Shown: positions 56,929 through 64,000 of the stretch, piece by piece
How the letters are laid out: the number at the start of each line of letters is the position of its first letter
How positions within the stretch are numbered: position 1 is the first letter of the stretch
Assembly (NCBI GenBank): GCA_963770375.1
Contig: CAVYPM010000028.1
Coordinates: forward strand, 1 to 64,000
Reading direction: 5' to 3'
DNA length: 64,000 bases
Source of the DNA: DASVBE01 sp963770375
GTDB lineage: Bacteria > Actinomycetota > Actinomycetes > Streptosporangiales > Streptosporangiaceae
Notes under the pieces: generated by a model
Databases searched by the model: none
What the model saw: the letters and a program-made list of their open reading frames with translations, nothing else
Told to the model about the DNA's origin: nothing
Made by a program: the position numbers and the translations under genes

Positions 56929-57749
56929 TGTGCCGGCATCTGGCCTACCTCGGCCCGCCGGTCACCCTGCGGTCCCTGCTCACAGACCCGCCGCACGGCC
57001 TGGCCACGCAGTCCTGGGCGCCGCGGCGGCAGCGGCACGGCACGGTGAACGTGGACGGCTTCGGGGTGGGCTGGTACGCGCCCGGCGACCCGGAGCCGGC
57101 CCGCTACCGGCGGGCCGGGCCGGTCTGGGCCGACCCGTCGTTCGCCGACCTGGCCCGGGTCACCCGCAGCGGGGCGGTGCTCGCCGCGGTGCGGTCCGCC
57201 ACGGCCGGCACCGAGCCGGGCGAGGCCGCGGCCGCGCCGTTCGCCGCCGGCCGCTGGCTGTTCAGCCACAACGGGGTGCTGACGGGCTGGCCCACCGCCG
57301 TGGCCCGGCTGGCCGGGACGCTGCCGCCCGCGGACCTCATCGCCCTGCCGGCCCGGTCGGATTCCGCGCTGATCTGGGCGCTGGTGCGGTCCCGCCTGAC
57401 CGCCGGGGCGGCGCTGGGCGAGGCGCTGGCCGGCACGCTGGCCGCCCTGGCCTGGGAGCGGCTCGAGGGCCGGTTCAACTTCCTGCTCACCGACGGCGAG
57501 ACGGTGGCTGCCACCGCGGCCGGCGACACGCTCTGCTACCGGGCCGGCCCGGGCCGGGTGCTGGTCGCCTCCGAACCGGGCGACGACGAGCCCGGCTGGG
57601 TTGAGGTGCCCGACGGCAGCCTGCTCGAGGCCACCGTCGCCGGGGTGTCGGTCACCCCGCTCGGCCCCTGGCCGGCCCCGCCGGAAGAAATGCTGACGCA
57701 GGCGGCCGGGACCAGCCCGGCCGCCGCCGACGGACGGAGGTCATATTGA
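56928..57749 (+). CDS. egtC: gamma-glutamyl hercynylcysteine sulfoxide hydrolase EgtC
   Basis: A 273-residue class II glutamine-amidotransferase-like hydrolase. The nucleophile Cys is residue 2 (MCRHLAYLGPP). Other marks are HGTVNVDGFGVGWYAPGDPE, FSHNGVLTG, RSDSALIWALV and RFNFLLTDG. It removes the glutamate from the EgtB product. Start and stop are interlocked with egtB and egtD, so translation is coupled. Confidence 0.94.
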   Translation: MCRHLAYLGPPVTLRSLLTDPPHGLATQSWAPRRQRHGTVNVDGFGVGWYAPGDPEPARYRRAGPVWADPSFADLARVTRSGAVLAAVRSATAGTEPGEAAAAPFAAGRWLFSHNGVLTGWPTAVARLAGTLPPADLIALPARSDSALIWALVRSRLTAGAALGEALAGTLAALAWERLEGRFNFLLTDGETVAATAAGDTLCYRAGPGRVLVASEPGDDEPGWVEVPDGSLLEATVAGVSVTPLGPWPAPPEEMLTQAAGTSPAAADGRRSY

Positions 57750-58720
57750 TGAGCGGCATCCGGATCGAGCGCCTGCTGCCCGACGGGTTCCTCGCGGACT
57801 CGCTGCGGGCGGACGCGCGCGCCGGGCTCACCGCCACGCCGAAGGTGCTGCCCCCCAAGTGGTTCTACGACGAGCGGGGCAGCGAGCTGTTCGACAAGAT
57901 CACCCTGCTGGACGAGTACTACCCGACCCGGGCCGAGCGGTCCATCCTGCGCGCGGTGGCCGGGGAGATCGCCGCGCAGAGCCGGGCCCGGACCCTGGCC
58001 GAGCTGGGCTCCGGATCGGCCGACAAGACCCGGCTGCTGCTCGACGCCCTGCGCGCGGCCGGCTCGCTGCGCAGCTACGTCCAGGTCGACGTGAGCGAGG
58101 CGGCGCTGGTCGCCGCGTCGCCCGGGCTGCTGGCCAGCTACCCGGGCCTGGAGCTGCACGCGGTGGTATCGGACTTCGAGGAGCAGCTGGGCCTGCCCGC
58201 GGGCGGCTCGCCGAAGCTGGTCGCGTTCCTCGGCGGCACGATCGGCAACCTGCTGCCGGAGCAGCGGGCCGCGTTCCTGGCCACGGTCCGGTCCCGGCTG
58301 TCCGATGGCGACGCGCTGCTGCTCGGCACCGACCTGGTCAAGGACCCGGCGGTGCTGGTCGCGGCGTACGACGACGCCGCCGGGGTGACCGCCGCGTTCA
58401 ACAAGAACATCCTGTCCGTGCTGAACACCAGCCTCGGCGCCCGGTTCGACCCGGATGCGTTCGAGCACGTGGCGCTGTGGGACCCGGACCGCGAATGGAT
58501 CGAGATGCGGCTCCGGTCCATGTACGGCCAGGAGGTCGAGGTGCCCGCCCTGGGCCTGACCGTCAGCTTCGCCGAGGGCGAGGAGATGCGCACCGAGATA
58601 TCGGCCAAGTTCCGCCGCGCGGGCGTCGAGGCCGAGCTGGCTGCGGCGGGCCTGGCGATGCGGTCGTGGTGGACTGACCCCGAAGGGCGGTTCGGCTTGT
58701 CGCTGTCTGTGCCGGTCTAG
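57749..58720 (+). CDS. egtD: L-histidine N-alpha-methyltransferase EgtD
   Basis: A 323-residue SAM methyltransferase. Seen are PPKWFYDERGSELFDKITLL, EYYPTRAERSIL, SAM loop ELGSGSADKTRLLLDAL, FLGGTIGNL, and EEMRTEISAKF, all typical of EgtD. It trimethylates histidine to hercynine. ATG 57749 (within TGATGA, GGAGG upstream) is preferred over the TTG at 57746. No EgtE-like PLP lyase gene follows in this window. Confidence 0.95.
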   Translation: MSGIRIERLLPDGFLADSLRADARAGLTATPKVLPPKWFYDERGSELFDKITLLDEYYPTRAERSILRAVAGEIAAQSRARTLAELGSGSADKTRLLLDALRAAGSLRSYVQVDVSEAALVAASPGLLASYPGLELHAVVSDFEEQLGLPAGGSPKLVAFLGGTIGNLLPEQRAAFLATVRSRLSDGDALLLGTDLVKDPAVLVAAYDDAAGVTAAFNKNILSVLNTSLGARFDPDAFEHVALWDPDREWIEMRLRSMYGQEVEVPALGLTVSFAEGEEMRTEISAKFRRAGVEAELAAAGLAMRSWWTDPEGRFGLSLSVPV

Positions 58721-58768
58721 GCCCCTGGGTCTGAGCGGGGTCCGCGGCAGAGGCGGTGCGGCCCGCGG

Positions 58769-59191
58769 TCAGCGAACCGTACCCCTGTCAATCTGCTGAG
58801 CCCGGACCCCGGTCAGGCCAAGCTCGCCCACCAGCTGAGCCACGACGGTATCGCCGTCGATCGCGCCGCAGCTGAACAGGTCGATCGCGATCAGGCTCTC
58901 CTCCGGCCAGGTGTGCAGGCTCAGGTGCGACTCGGCCAGGATGAGCACCAGGGTCACCGCGCCGTTGGGGAACTGCACGTGGCTGGTCTCCAGCACGTGG
59001 CCGTTGCCCGCGCGGACCGCCGCGGCGGCGATAGCGGTCAGCTGCGCCACGTCGGTGACCGGCGCGCCGGGCGGCACGGTCCCGTCCACCGCGTACAGCT
59101 TCTTGGGGGTGCTGGCCTCGTCCCGGCGCAGCTCCGCATACCGCTCGGCGGCCCGGTCGGCAGCCCGGTTAACAGCGCTGTCGCCTGGCAT
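58769..59191 (-). CDS. speD: S-adenosylmethionine decarboxylase proenzyme
   Basis: A 140-residue protein of the short prokaryotic class. The self-cleavage site is LAESHLSLHTWPEES, where the Ser becomes the pyruvoyl group, followed by AIDLFSCG with the proton-donor Cys. It makes decarboxylated SAM, the aminopropyl donor for polyamines. It is divergent from, and nearly abuts, a bpsA-like aminopropyltransferase gene, which is the expected consumer of the product. Confidence 0.93.
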   Translation of the reverse strand: MPGDSAVNRAADRAAERYAELRRDEASTPKKLYAVDGTVPPGAPVTDVAQLTAIAAAAVRAGNGHVLETSHVQFPNGAVTLVLILAESHLSLHTWPEESLIAIDLFSCGAIDGDTVVAQLVGELGLTGVRAQQIDRGTVR

Positions 59192-59194
59192 GAT

Positions 59195-60484
59195 GTGGGA
59201 GGATACCCTACGGTCTGCGGCCGGCCGGAGACGCAGACGGGCCGCCGTCACGGGCGGGCCACGCGGGTCCGCGCGCACCGAATCTTCTGGGAGCCAGGGA
59301 CCATCACCATCGCTAGCACCGCCGACGCTGTTCTTGCTGAGGTCGCCGCCGCGACCGGGCTGGCCGAGGGCCCGGCCGGGGTCAGGGACGTGATCCTGGC
59401 CATCAGCCGCACCGAGCCGGTCGCCGTCCGCGCCGTCAGCCAGCTGGCCGAGCTGCCCGTGCCGATCGTCACCGCGATCTGCAACGAGCTGCGCAAGCGC
59501 GGCGTGGTTGACCGGTCCCGGCCGGTCCGGCTGACCGAGGCGGGCCGCGAGGTCTTCGGCGGCGGCCAGCCCGGGCTGACCGCCCGGTGCCCGGAGTGCG
59601 GCGGCCGGGGCGTGGCCAGCCCGGAGCTGACCGCTGCGCTGACCGCTGAGCTGACCGCGGCGGCGCAGGCCGCGCCCGAGGCCAAGCCCGAGCTCGACCA
59701 GACGCACTGCACGGTCGGCACCAAGATCGCCCGGGTCCTGGCGATGCACGAGGCGGGTGCGCTGGCGGGCACGCGGATCCTGCTCCTGGGGGACGACGAC
59801 CTGGTGTCGGTGGCCATCGCCCGCTTCACCGGCTTGCATGAGGCGGCCAGCCTGGCCGGGCGGGTGCGCCAGCTGACCGTGGTGGACACCGACCAGGACG
59901 TGCTGGACTGCATTGCCGCGCAGACGGCAGACAGTGGCCTCGATCTGCGGCTGGTCCGGCACGACCTGCGGCAGCCGCTGCCCGCGGACCTGGTCGGGGG
60001 CTTCGACGTGGCCTGCACCGACCCGCCCTACACGGTGGCCGGGGCGGAGCTGTTCCTGTCCCGGGCGGTGGCCGCGCTGGCCCCGGGCGGCGGGCAGCAC
60101 GTGTTCTTCTCGTTCGGCGCCCGGCGGCCCGACGACATGCTCCGCACCCAGCAGCTGATCGCCGGGCTCGGCCTGGTGCTGCGCGGGCTGACGCCGAACT
60201 TCAACGAGTACGTGGGCGCCGGTGTGCTGGCCGGCACCAGCCACCTGTACCACCTGCGCACGGCGGCGGGCGCCGGGCCGCTCATCACCGGGGCTTACGA
60301 CGGACCGCTGTACACCGCGGACCACCGGGCCGCGGTCACCCGGCCCTACCAGTGCGCGAACTGCCGGGCCGTGCACCCGGTCGGCCCCGGCGCCCGGTGG
60401 CCGAAGATCGCCAGCCTGCAGGCGGACGGCTGCCCGGAGTGCGGCGGCACGGTGTTCCGGCCGATGCCGCTGAAGCAGCGATGA
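59195..60484 (+). CDS. bpsA: branched-chain polyamine synthase BpsA-like (DUF43 family)
   Basis: About 429 residues from GTG 59195; conserved sequence begins near residue 40 and no usual start codon lies between, so the start is uncertain. It has a winged-helix N-terminal region (LPVPIVTAICNELRKRGVVD), a zinc-ribbon-like knuckle (CPECGG), and an aminopropyltransferase core with LLLGDDDLVSVAIARFTGL and the TDPPYT motif. A second Cys cluster ends the protein (CANCRAVH, CPECGG). BpsA of hyperthermophiles adds two aminopropyl groups to spermidine to give a branched polyamine. Divergent speD would supply the donor. GNAT gene overlaps its stop (ATGA). Confidence 0.82.
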   Translation: MGGYPTVCGRPETQTGRRHGRATRVRAHRIFWEPGTITIASTADAVLAEVAAATGLAEGPAGVRDVILAISRTEPVAVRAVSQLAELPVPIVTAICNELRKRGVVDRSRPVRLTEAGREVFGGGQPGLTARCPECGGRGVASPELTAALTAELTAAAQAAPEAKPELDQTHCTVGTKIARVLAMHEAGALAGTRILLLGDDDLVSVAIARFTGLHEAASLAGRVRQLTVVDTDQDVLDCIAAQTADSGLDLRLVRHDLRQPLPADLVGGFDVACTDPPYTVAGAELFLSRAVAALAPGGGQHVFFSFGARRPDDMLRTQQLIAGLGLVLRGLTPNFNEYVGAGVLAGTSHLYHLRTAAGAGPLITGAYDGPLYTADHRAAVTRPYQCANCRAVHPVGPGARWPKIASLQADGCPECGGTVFRPMPLKQR

Positions 60485-60945
60485 CCAGCTATGTAGTCCG
60501 GGCGGCCACCGAGGCGGACCTTGACGCGATCGCCGGGTTCGAGATCGATATCGCGAAGATCTCGTTCGCCGAGGAGGCGATCACCGATCCGGCCCTGCAC
60601 CGCCGCCGGGTGGCCGGTTCGCTGGGCAAGCCCGGCGAGGTCACGCTGGTCGCGGTCCCGGCGGCGGATCCGGCCCAGGTCGCTGGCTGGGCCTGGCTGT
60701 CGCCCAGGACCAACTCGCTGACCGGGGCGAAGTACGGCAACTTCCGCTCCCTGGCGGTGGCGGACATCCCGGACCGCAGCGCGGTCGGCGAGCAGCTGCT
60801 GGCCGCCGTGCTCGAGGCGTCATCCCGGGCGGGCCTGACCCAGCTCACCGGCAAGGTCCACGCGCAGAACATCGGCATGCGCGCGCTGTACCGCAAGTTC
60901 GGCTTCGAAGCCGTCCACCTCACGATGGAAAAGAAGCTCCCGTGA
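60481..60945 (+). CDS. GNAT-family N-acetyltransferase
   Basis: A 154-residue protein with the GNAT layout: RAATEADLDAIAGFE at the start, YGNFRSLAVADIPDRSAVGE for the acetyl-CoA strand and loop, and HAQNIGMRALYRKFGFEAV at the end. Its ATG overlaps the bpsA stop, so it is translationally coupled. A polyamine or peptide acetyltransferase role is an inference from this coupling. Confidence 0.82.
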   Translation: MTSYVVRAATEADLDAIAGFEIDIAKISFAEEAITDPALHRRRVAGSLGKPGEVTLVAVPAADPAQVAGWAWLSPRTNSLTGAKYGNFRSLAVADIPDRSAVGEQLLAAVLEASSRAGLTQLTGKVHAQNIGMRALYRKFGFEAVHLTMEKKLP

Positions 60946-60995
60946 CCGCGCCCGGGAACCATGCGGCCAGGGAGAGCGGCGATCCCGGCGAGATG

Positions 60996-61123
60996 GTTCG
61001 TGGCACCAACCAAGTAGTTGGTGCCACGAACAAGATAGTTGGTGACACCAACCAGATAGTTGGTGACACCAACCAGAAGTGGTGCCCAGGTGGCGTGCCA
61101 CCAACCAAATGGTTGGTGGCACG
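60996..61123. repeat. cluster of four palindromes built on CACCAAC
   Basis: Perfect arms of 15 bp (60996-61010 with 61017-61031), then two identical 21-bp tandem units (61033-61053, 61054-61074) each holding GTTGGTG-A-CACCAAC, then perfect 14-bp arms (61094-61107 with 61110-61123) around AA. It lies in the non-coding gap between the GNAT and FkbH genes. No known repeat family is recognised. Confidence 0.8.
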
Positions 61124-61135
61124 AACGAAACGACT

Positions 61136-61257
61136 GGCGCGCCGGGCGGGGCTGCTGCGCCGGGCGGGGCTGCGACGCGGGGCGGGGCTGCTGGCCGGCG
61201 CGGGGCGGGCCTGCCGAGCCGGGTGGGCCTGCGACGCGGGGCGGGGACGCTGCGCGG
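61136..61257. repeat. GC-rich degenerate tandem repeats before the FkbH gene
   Basis: Interleaved GGGCGGGGCTGCTG/GCGACGCGGGGCGGGG units; the 16-mer GCGACGCGGGGCGGGG is at 61172-61187 and 61231-61246. It extends to the start codon of the FkbH-like gene and is nearly all G and C. Confidence 0.6.
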
Positions 61258-62541
61258 GTGGTGAAGTGCGTGGTCTGGGATGTGGACCACACGCTGCTGG
61301 ACGGGGTGTTCCTGGAGGCGGACGGCGAGCCGCCGGGGGCCGATCCGGCGATGGTGGCGGTGCTGGCCGAGCTGTCGGGGCGGGGGATCCTGCACGCGAT
61401 CGCCAGCCGGAACCCGCCTGCGGTCGCGGAGCATGTGGCGCGGGTGACCGGGGCGGCGTTCGTGGCCGCGGAGTGCGGCTGGGACGCCAAGTCGGACGCG
61501 ATCGGCCGGATCGCGGACACGCTCGGGATCGGGACCGACGCGATCGCGTTCGTGGACGACGACCCCTACGAGCGGGCCGAGGTGTCGTTCGCGCGGCCCG
61601 AGGTCATGGTGCTGGCCCCGGAAGAGATGACGAGCGCGCCGGGGTGGCCGGAGTTCAGCCCGGCCGTGGTCACCGCCGAGGCCGCCCGGCGCAGCCAGCT
61701 GTACCTGGACCGGCAGCGGCGGCAGGCCGCCGAGCGGGAGTTCGGCGGCAGCCGGGAGGAGTTCCTGCGCTGGTGCCAGACCGAGATCACGATCGGCCCG
61801 GCGGCCCTGGCCGATACTGACCGGCTGGCCGAACTGTCCGCCCGCACCCATCAGTTCAACTCGGCCGCCCGTGCCCTGCCCGCGGCCGGGTTCGCCGAGC
61901 TGATCGGGGCGGGGGAGGTTGCTGGCCCGCGTCCCGCGGTGGGGCCGGCGAGGGCGGGGGAGGACGCCGACCCGCGTCCCGTGGGGCCCGGGAGGACGGA
62001 GGAAGCCGCCGACCTGCGTCCCGCGCCGGGGCCGATGGGGGCGGGGGAGGCTGCTAGCGCGCTGGCTGCGGCTGGGTTCACCCCTCTGGTCGCGGCCGGG
62101 GACTCTGCGCGGGTGCTGGCGGTGCGGTTGCGGGACCGGTTCGGGGACGACGGGCTAGTGGGGACCTGCGTGACCGAGGCCGGGCCGGACGGCTGGACGG
62201 TGACCCTCCTGGCCATGTCGTGCCGGGCGATGGGGCGCGGTGTCATCGACGCGCTGCTGGCCTGGCTGATCGAGGCCGCGGCGCGGACCGGGGTCCGCGA
62301 GCTGGCCATCCCCGCCCTTCTGACCCCACGGAACGTGCCCTTGCGGCTGGCCCTGGCGGCGGCCGGGTTCCGGGCCAGCGAAGCTGAGCCAGCCGGGGGA
62401 TCCGCGGGGGAGGCGGGCCAGCGGCGGGCGGTGTTCCGGCGAGCTGTTGACGCAGGTGAGGCAGCTGATCCTGCTGGTGCTGGTGGGGAAACTGCTGCTG
62501 GCGACGTGCTCAACGCCGATGAGGCGGGCGATGGTGGCTGA
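61258..62541 (+). CDS. FkbH-like glyceryl-ACP synthase (HAD domain)
   Basis: About 427 residues from GTG 61258 or 61261. The HAD domain opens CVVWDVDHTLLDG (DxDxT) and continues RGILHAIASRNPPAVAEHVA and IAFVDDDPYERAEV. The C-terminal GNAT-like half shows VLAVRLRDRFGDDGLVGTCV and LLAMSCRAMGRGVIDALLAW. FkbH-type proteins convert 1,3-bisphosphoglycerate to glyceryl-ACP. Around residues 220-265 there is a Pro/Gly/Asp repeat insertion (DNA repeats near 61930-62050) not seen in relatives. ACP follows in the same frame after one TGA. Confidence 0.85.
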   Translation: MVKCVVWDVDHTLLDGVFLEADGEPPGADPAMVAVLAELSGRGILHAIASRNPPAVAEHVARVTGAAFVAAECGWDAKSDAIGRIADTLGIGTDAIAFVDDDPYERAEVSFARPEVMVLAPEEMTSAPGWPEFSPAVVTAEAARRSQLYLDRQRRQAAEREFGGSREEFLRWCQTEITIGPAALADTDRLAELSARTHQFNSAARALPAAGFAELIGAGEVAGPRPAVGPARAGEDADPRPVGPGRTEEAADLRPAPGPMGAGEAASALAAAGFTPLVAAGDSARVLAVRLRDRFGDDGLVGTCVTEAGPDGWTVTLLAMSCRAMGRGVIDALLAWLIEAAARTGVRELAIPALLTPRNVPLRLALAAAGFRASEAEPAGGSAGEAGQRRAVFRRAVDAGEAADPAGAGGETAAGDVLNADEAGDGG

Positions 62542-62592
62542 CCGGCGGCAGGGGGAGGCAGGGAAGACCGGCGCGGGGCTGGCCGGCCGGGA

Positions 62593-62847
62593 TTGGCCGG
62601 CCCGGGACTGGCCGGTGAGCTGCGGGAGCTACTGGCGGAGCTGGCCGGACGGCCTGAGCTACGCACGGCGGATCTGGACCTGCCGCTGTTCGGCGCGGGC
62701 ATCGGGCTGGACTCGCTGACCGGGACGCTGCTCCTGCGCGAGGTGCACCGCCGGTACGGGGTGGACGTCGCCGCCGAGGACCTCAACCTGGATGCGCTGG
62801 CCTCGCTGGCCTCCCTGGCCTCCTTCGTCGAGACCCGGCGCGGGTAA
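62593..62847 (+). CDS. acyl carrier protein
   Basis: About 84 residues from TTG 62593; earlier starts are not available because the FkbH stop lies in the same frame 50 bases upstream. The phosphopantetheine site is FGAGIGLDSLTG with the modified Ser. LREVHRRYGVDVAAEDLNLD and ALASLASFVETRRG complete the helical bundle. It is the likely acceptor for the glyceryl group made by the FkbH-like protein. Confidence 0.85.
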   Translation: MAGPGLAGELRELLAELAGRPELRTADLDLPLFGAGIGLDSLTGTLLLREVHRRYGVDVAAEDLNLDALASLASLASFVETRRG

Positions 62848-62888
62848 TCTCAGCCCTAGGGCGACCTGGGCCAGGGCTGGAGGAACCG

Positions 62889-64000
62889 ATGAGTGCGGTC
62901 TTCGCGGTGGATGCGTGCCGGACACCAATCGGCCGGATCAAGGGCTCGCTGGCCGGGGTCCGGCCCGACCATCTGGCGGCCGGGATCGTCAGCGCCCTGG
63001 TCCGCCGGAATCCCTGGCTGGATCCGGCGGCCATCGACGACGTGTACTGGGGCGCAGCCAACCAGGCCGGCGAGGACAACCGTAACGTCGGCCGGATGGC
63101 CATCCTGCTGGCCGGGCTGCCGGTGACCGTGCCCGGCGCCACCGTCAACCGGCTGTGCGGCTCGGGCCTGGACGCCATCGCCAGCGCGGCGCGCTCGATC
63201 GCCGCGGGCGACGCGGACATCTGCCTGGCCGGCGGGTCTGAGTCGATGACCAGGGCGCCGTTCGTGCTGCCCCGGGCGGCCGAGCCGTGGGCCAGGGAGG
63301 CTGGCGTGGCCGACACGCGGCTGGGGTGGCGGCTGGTCAGCCCGCAGATGAAAGAGCTGTACCCGCCGATCACGCTGGGCGAGACGGCCGAGAACGTCGC
63401 CGCTAAGTACGGCGTGACCCGCCTGATGCAGGACGAGTTCGCGCTGGCCAGCCACCAGAAGGCGGCCGCCGCCCAGAACGCGGGCCGGCTGGCCGAGGAA
63501 ATTGTCGCCGTCGATACCGGGCGCGGCGAGGTCACCGCGGACGAGGGCATCAACGCCAGTCTGACCATGGACGAGCTGGCCGCGAAGAGGCCCGCCTTCC
63601 GCAAGGACGGCACCGTCACCGGCGGCAACTCCTCGCCGCTCAACGACGGCGCGGCCGGCCTGCTGCTGATGTCCGAGCGCGCGCTGGCCGCCTCCGGCGC
63701 GCAGCCGATCGCCAGGTACGCGGGCACCGCCACGGCCGGAGTGCACCCGGACTACATGGGCATCGGGCCGGTCCCCGCCATGACCAAGGTGCTGGACCGG
63801 GCCGGCTGGCAGGTCGCCGACCTGGAGCTGGCCGAGGTCAACGAGGCGTTCGCGGCGCAGGCGGTGGCCGTACTGGCCGAGCTGAAGCTCGACCCGGCCA
63901 CGGTCAACGTGAACGGCGGGGCGATCGCGATCGGCCACCCGCTGGGCTGCTCCGGCGCCCGGATCACGACCGCGCTGCTGCACGAGATGCGCCGCCGCGG
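62889..64000 (+). CDS. acetyl-CoA acyltransferase (thiolase), PcaF/PaaJ-like, cut by window end
   Basis: ATG 62889 behind GGAGG. The 371 visible residues include the active Cys in NRLCGSGLDAIAS, VNEAFAAQAVAV, and GGAIAIGHPLGCSGAR with the His; the second Cys region (CIGGGQG) lies beyond the window. Opening VDACRTPIGRIKGSLAGVRP and NQAGEDNRNVGRMAILLAGL resemble 3-oxoadipyl-CoA thiolases. It follows the ACP by 41 bases. Confidence 0.9.
   Translation, partial: MSAVFAVDACRTPIGRIKGSLAGVRPDHLAAGIVSALVRRNPWLDPAAIDDVYWGAANQAGEDNRNVGRMAILLAGLPVTVPGATVNRLCGSGLDAIASAARSIAAGDADICLAGGSESMTRAPFVLPRAAEPWAREAGVADTRLGWRLVSPQMKELYPPITLGETAENVAAKYGVTRLMQDEFALASHQKAAAAQNAGRLAEEIVAVDTGRGEVTADEGINASLTMDELAAKRPAFRKDGTVTGGNSSPLNDGAAGLLLMSERALAASGAQPIARYAGTATAGVHPDYMGIGPVPAMTKVLDRAGWQVADLELAEVNEAFAAQAVAVLAELKLDPATVNVNGGAIAIGHPLGCSGARITTALLHEMRRR

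Noticed and set aside
61033..61074. Possible CRISPR array
   Set aside because: Only two 21-bp units with no spacers between them and no cas genes nearby.
60942..61820. Open frame starting at GTG 60942 with repeating TNQIVGD peptides
   Set aside because: The peptides come from the palindrome cluster and the rest is a shadow of the FkbH gene in another frame.

Overview
The window joins two very different kinds of DNA. Bases 1 to about 9050 have moderate GC and look like a rhizobial (Bradyrhizobium-type) alphaproteobacterium: decayed SAM-domain/adenylate-cyclase/ATPase genes, an alpha/beta-hydrolase-cyclase fusion, a GYD-domain protein and the frameshifted tail of a rhizobial-style tyrosine recombinase. 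From about 9060 to 64000 the DNA is very GC-rich with strong G/C third codon positions and is clearly actinomycete: sepH, a ramB-type regulator beside aceA, a tricorn protease, egtABCD, thyX, leaderless starts and GTG starts. A GH9 glycosidase gene is cut off exactly at the join, so the junction is either a misassembly or a real foreign insertion; reads are needed to tell.

Layout. 1-8934: three broken copies of a SAM-cyclase-AAA-TPR signalling gene around an intact minus-strand hydrolase-cyclase, then a GYD gene and an integrase remnant. 9054-18005: truncated GH9, SDR with divergent XRE regulator, a PLD-like lipoprotein, a truncated flavin reductase, GDPD, peroxiredoxin, metallophosphoesterase, DUF899 protein and L,D-transpeptidase. 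18099-18909: four tRNAs (Met, Lys, Pro and an Ala-like one with a short D arm) around a decayed SRPBCC gene. 19496-25591: cupin, a large repeat-rich membrane-anchored protein, PEBP lipoprotein, SepH and a small membrane protein. 25681-30025: isocitrate lyase with divergent RamB-like regulator (glyoxylate shunt) and an acyl-CoA dehydrogenase behind a perfect palindrome. 30365-35141: HxlR regulator/MFS exporter pair, then pobA and an aromatic aldehyde dehydrogenase. 35569-41204: FtsH, an ornithine-cyclodeaminase-family gene, and a trpL leader plus attenuator in front of a fused trpE(G). 41192-53041: secreted protein, thyX, dienelactone hydrolase, NTF2-like protein, tricorn protease, SCO1-like and CcdA redox proteins, a methionine-synthase-like enzyme, and a fatty acid hydroxylase with a partner membrane protein. 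53056-58720: an oxidoreductase remnant and the ergothioneine operon egtABCD, whose EgtA carries about 200 residues of tandem-repeat insertion. 58769-60945: SAM decarboxylase (speD) divergent from a branched-polyamine synthase (bpsA-like) coupled to a GNAT acetyltransferase. 60996-61257: a dense palindrome and repeat cluster. 61258-64000: an FkbH-like glyceryl transferase, an acyl carrier protein in the same frame after one stop codon, and a thiolase running off the window.

Themes. Fatty acid and aromatic carbon use is spread across the window (acyl-CoA dehydrogenase, isocitrate lyase/RamB, 4-hydroxybenzoate hydroxylase, aldehyde dehydrogenase, PcaF-like thiolase). Redox protection is a second theme (ergothioneine, PrxQ, SCO1/CcdA, DUF899). 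Most regulatory calls rest on inverted repeats read by eye. The least explained items are the EgtA insertion, the CACCAAC palindrome cluster, the TGCAGT-N3-ACTGCA operator array, the SpeD/BpsA/GNAT unit and the FkbH-ACP pair.
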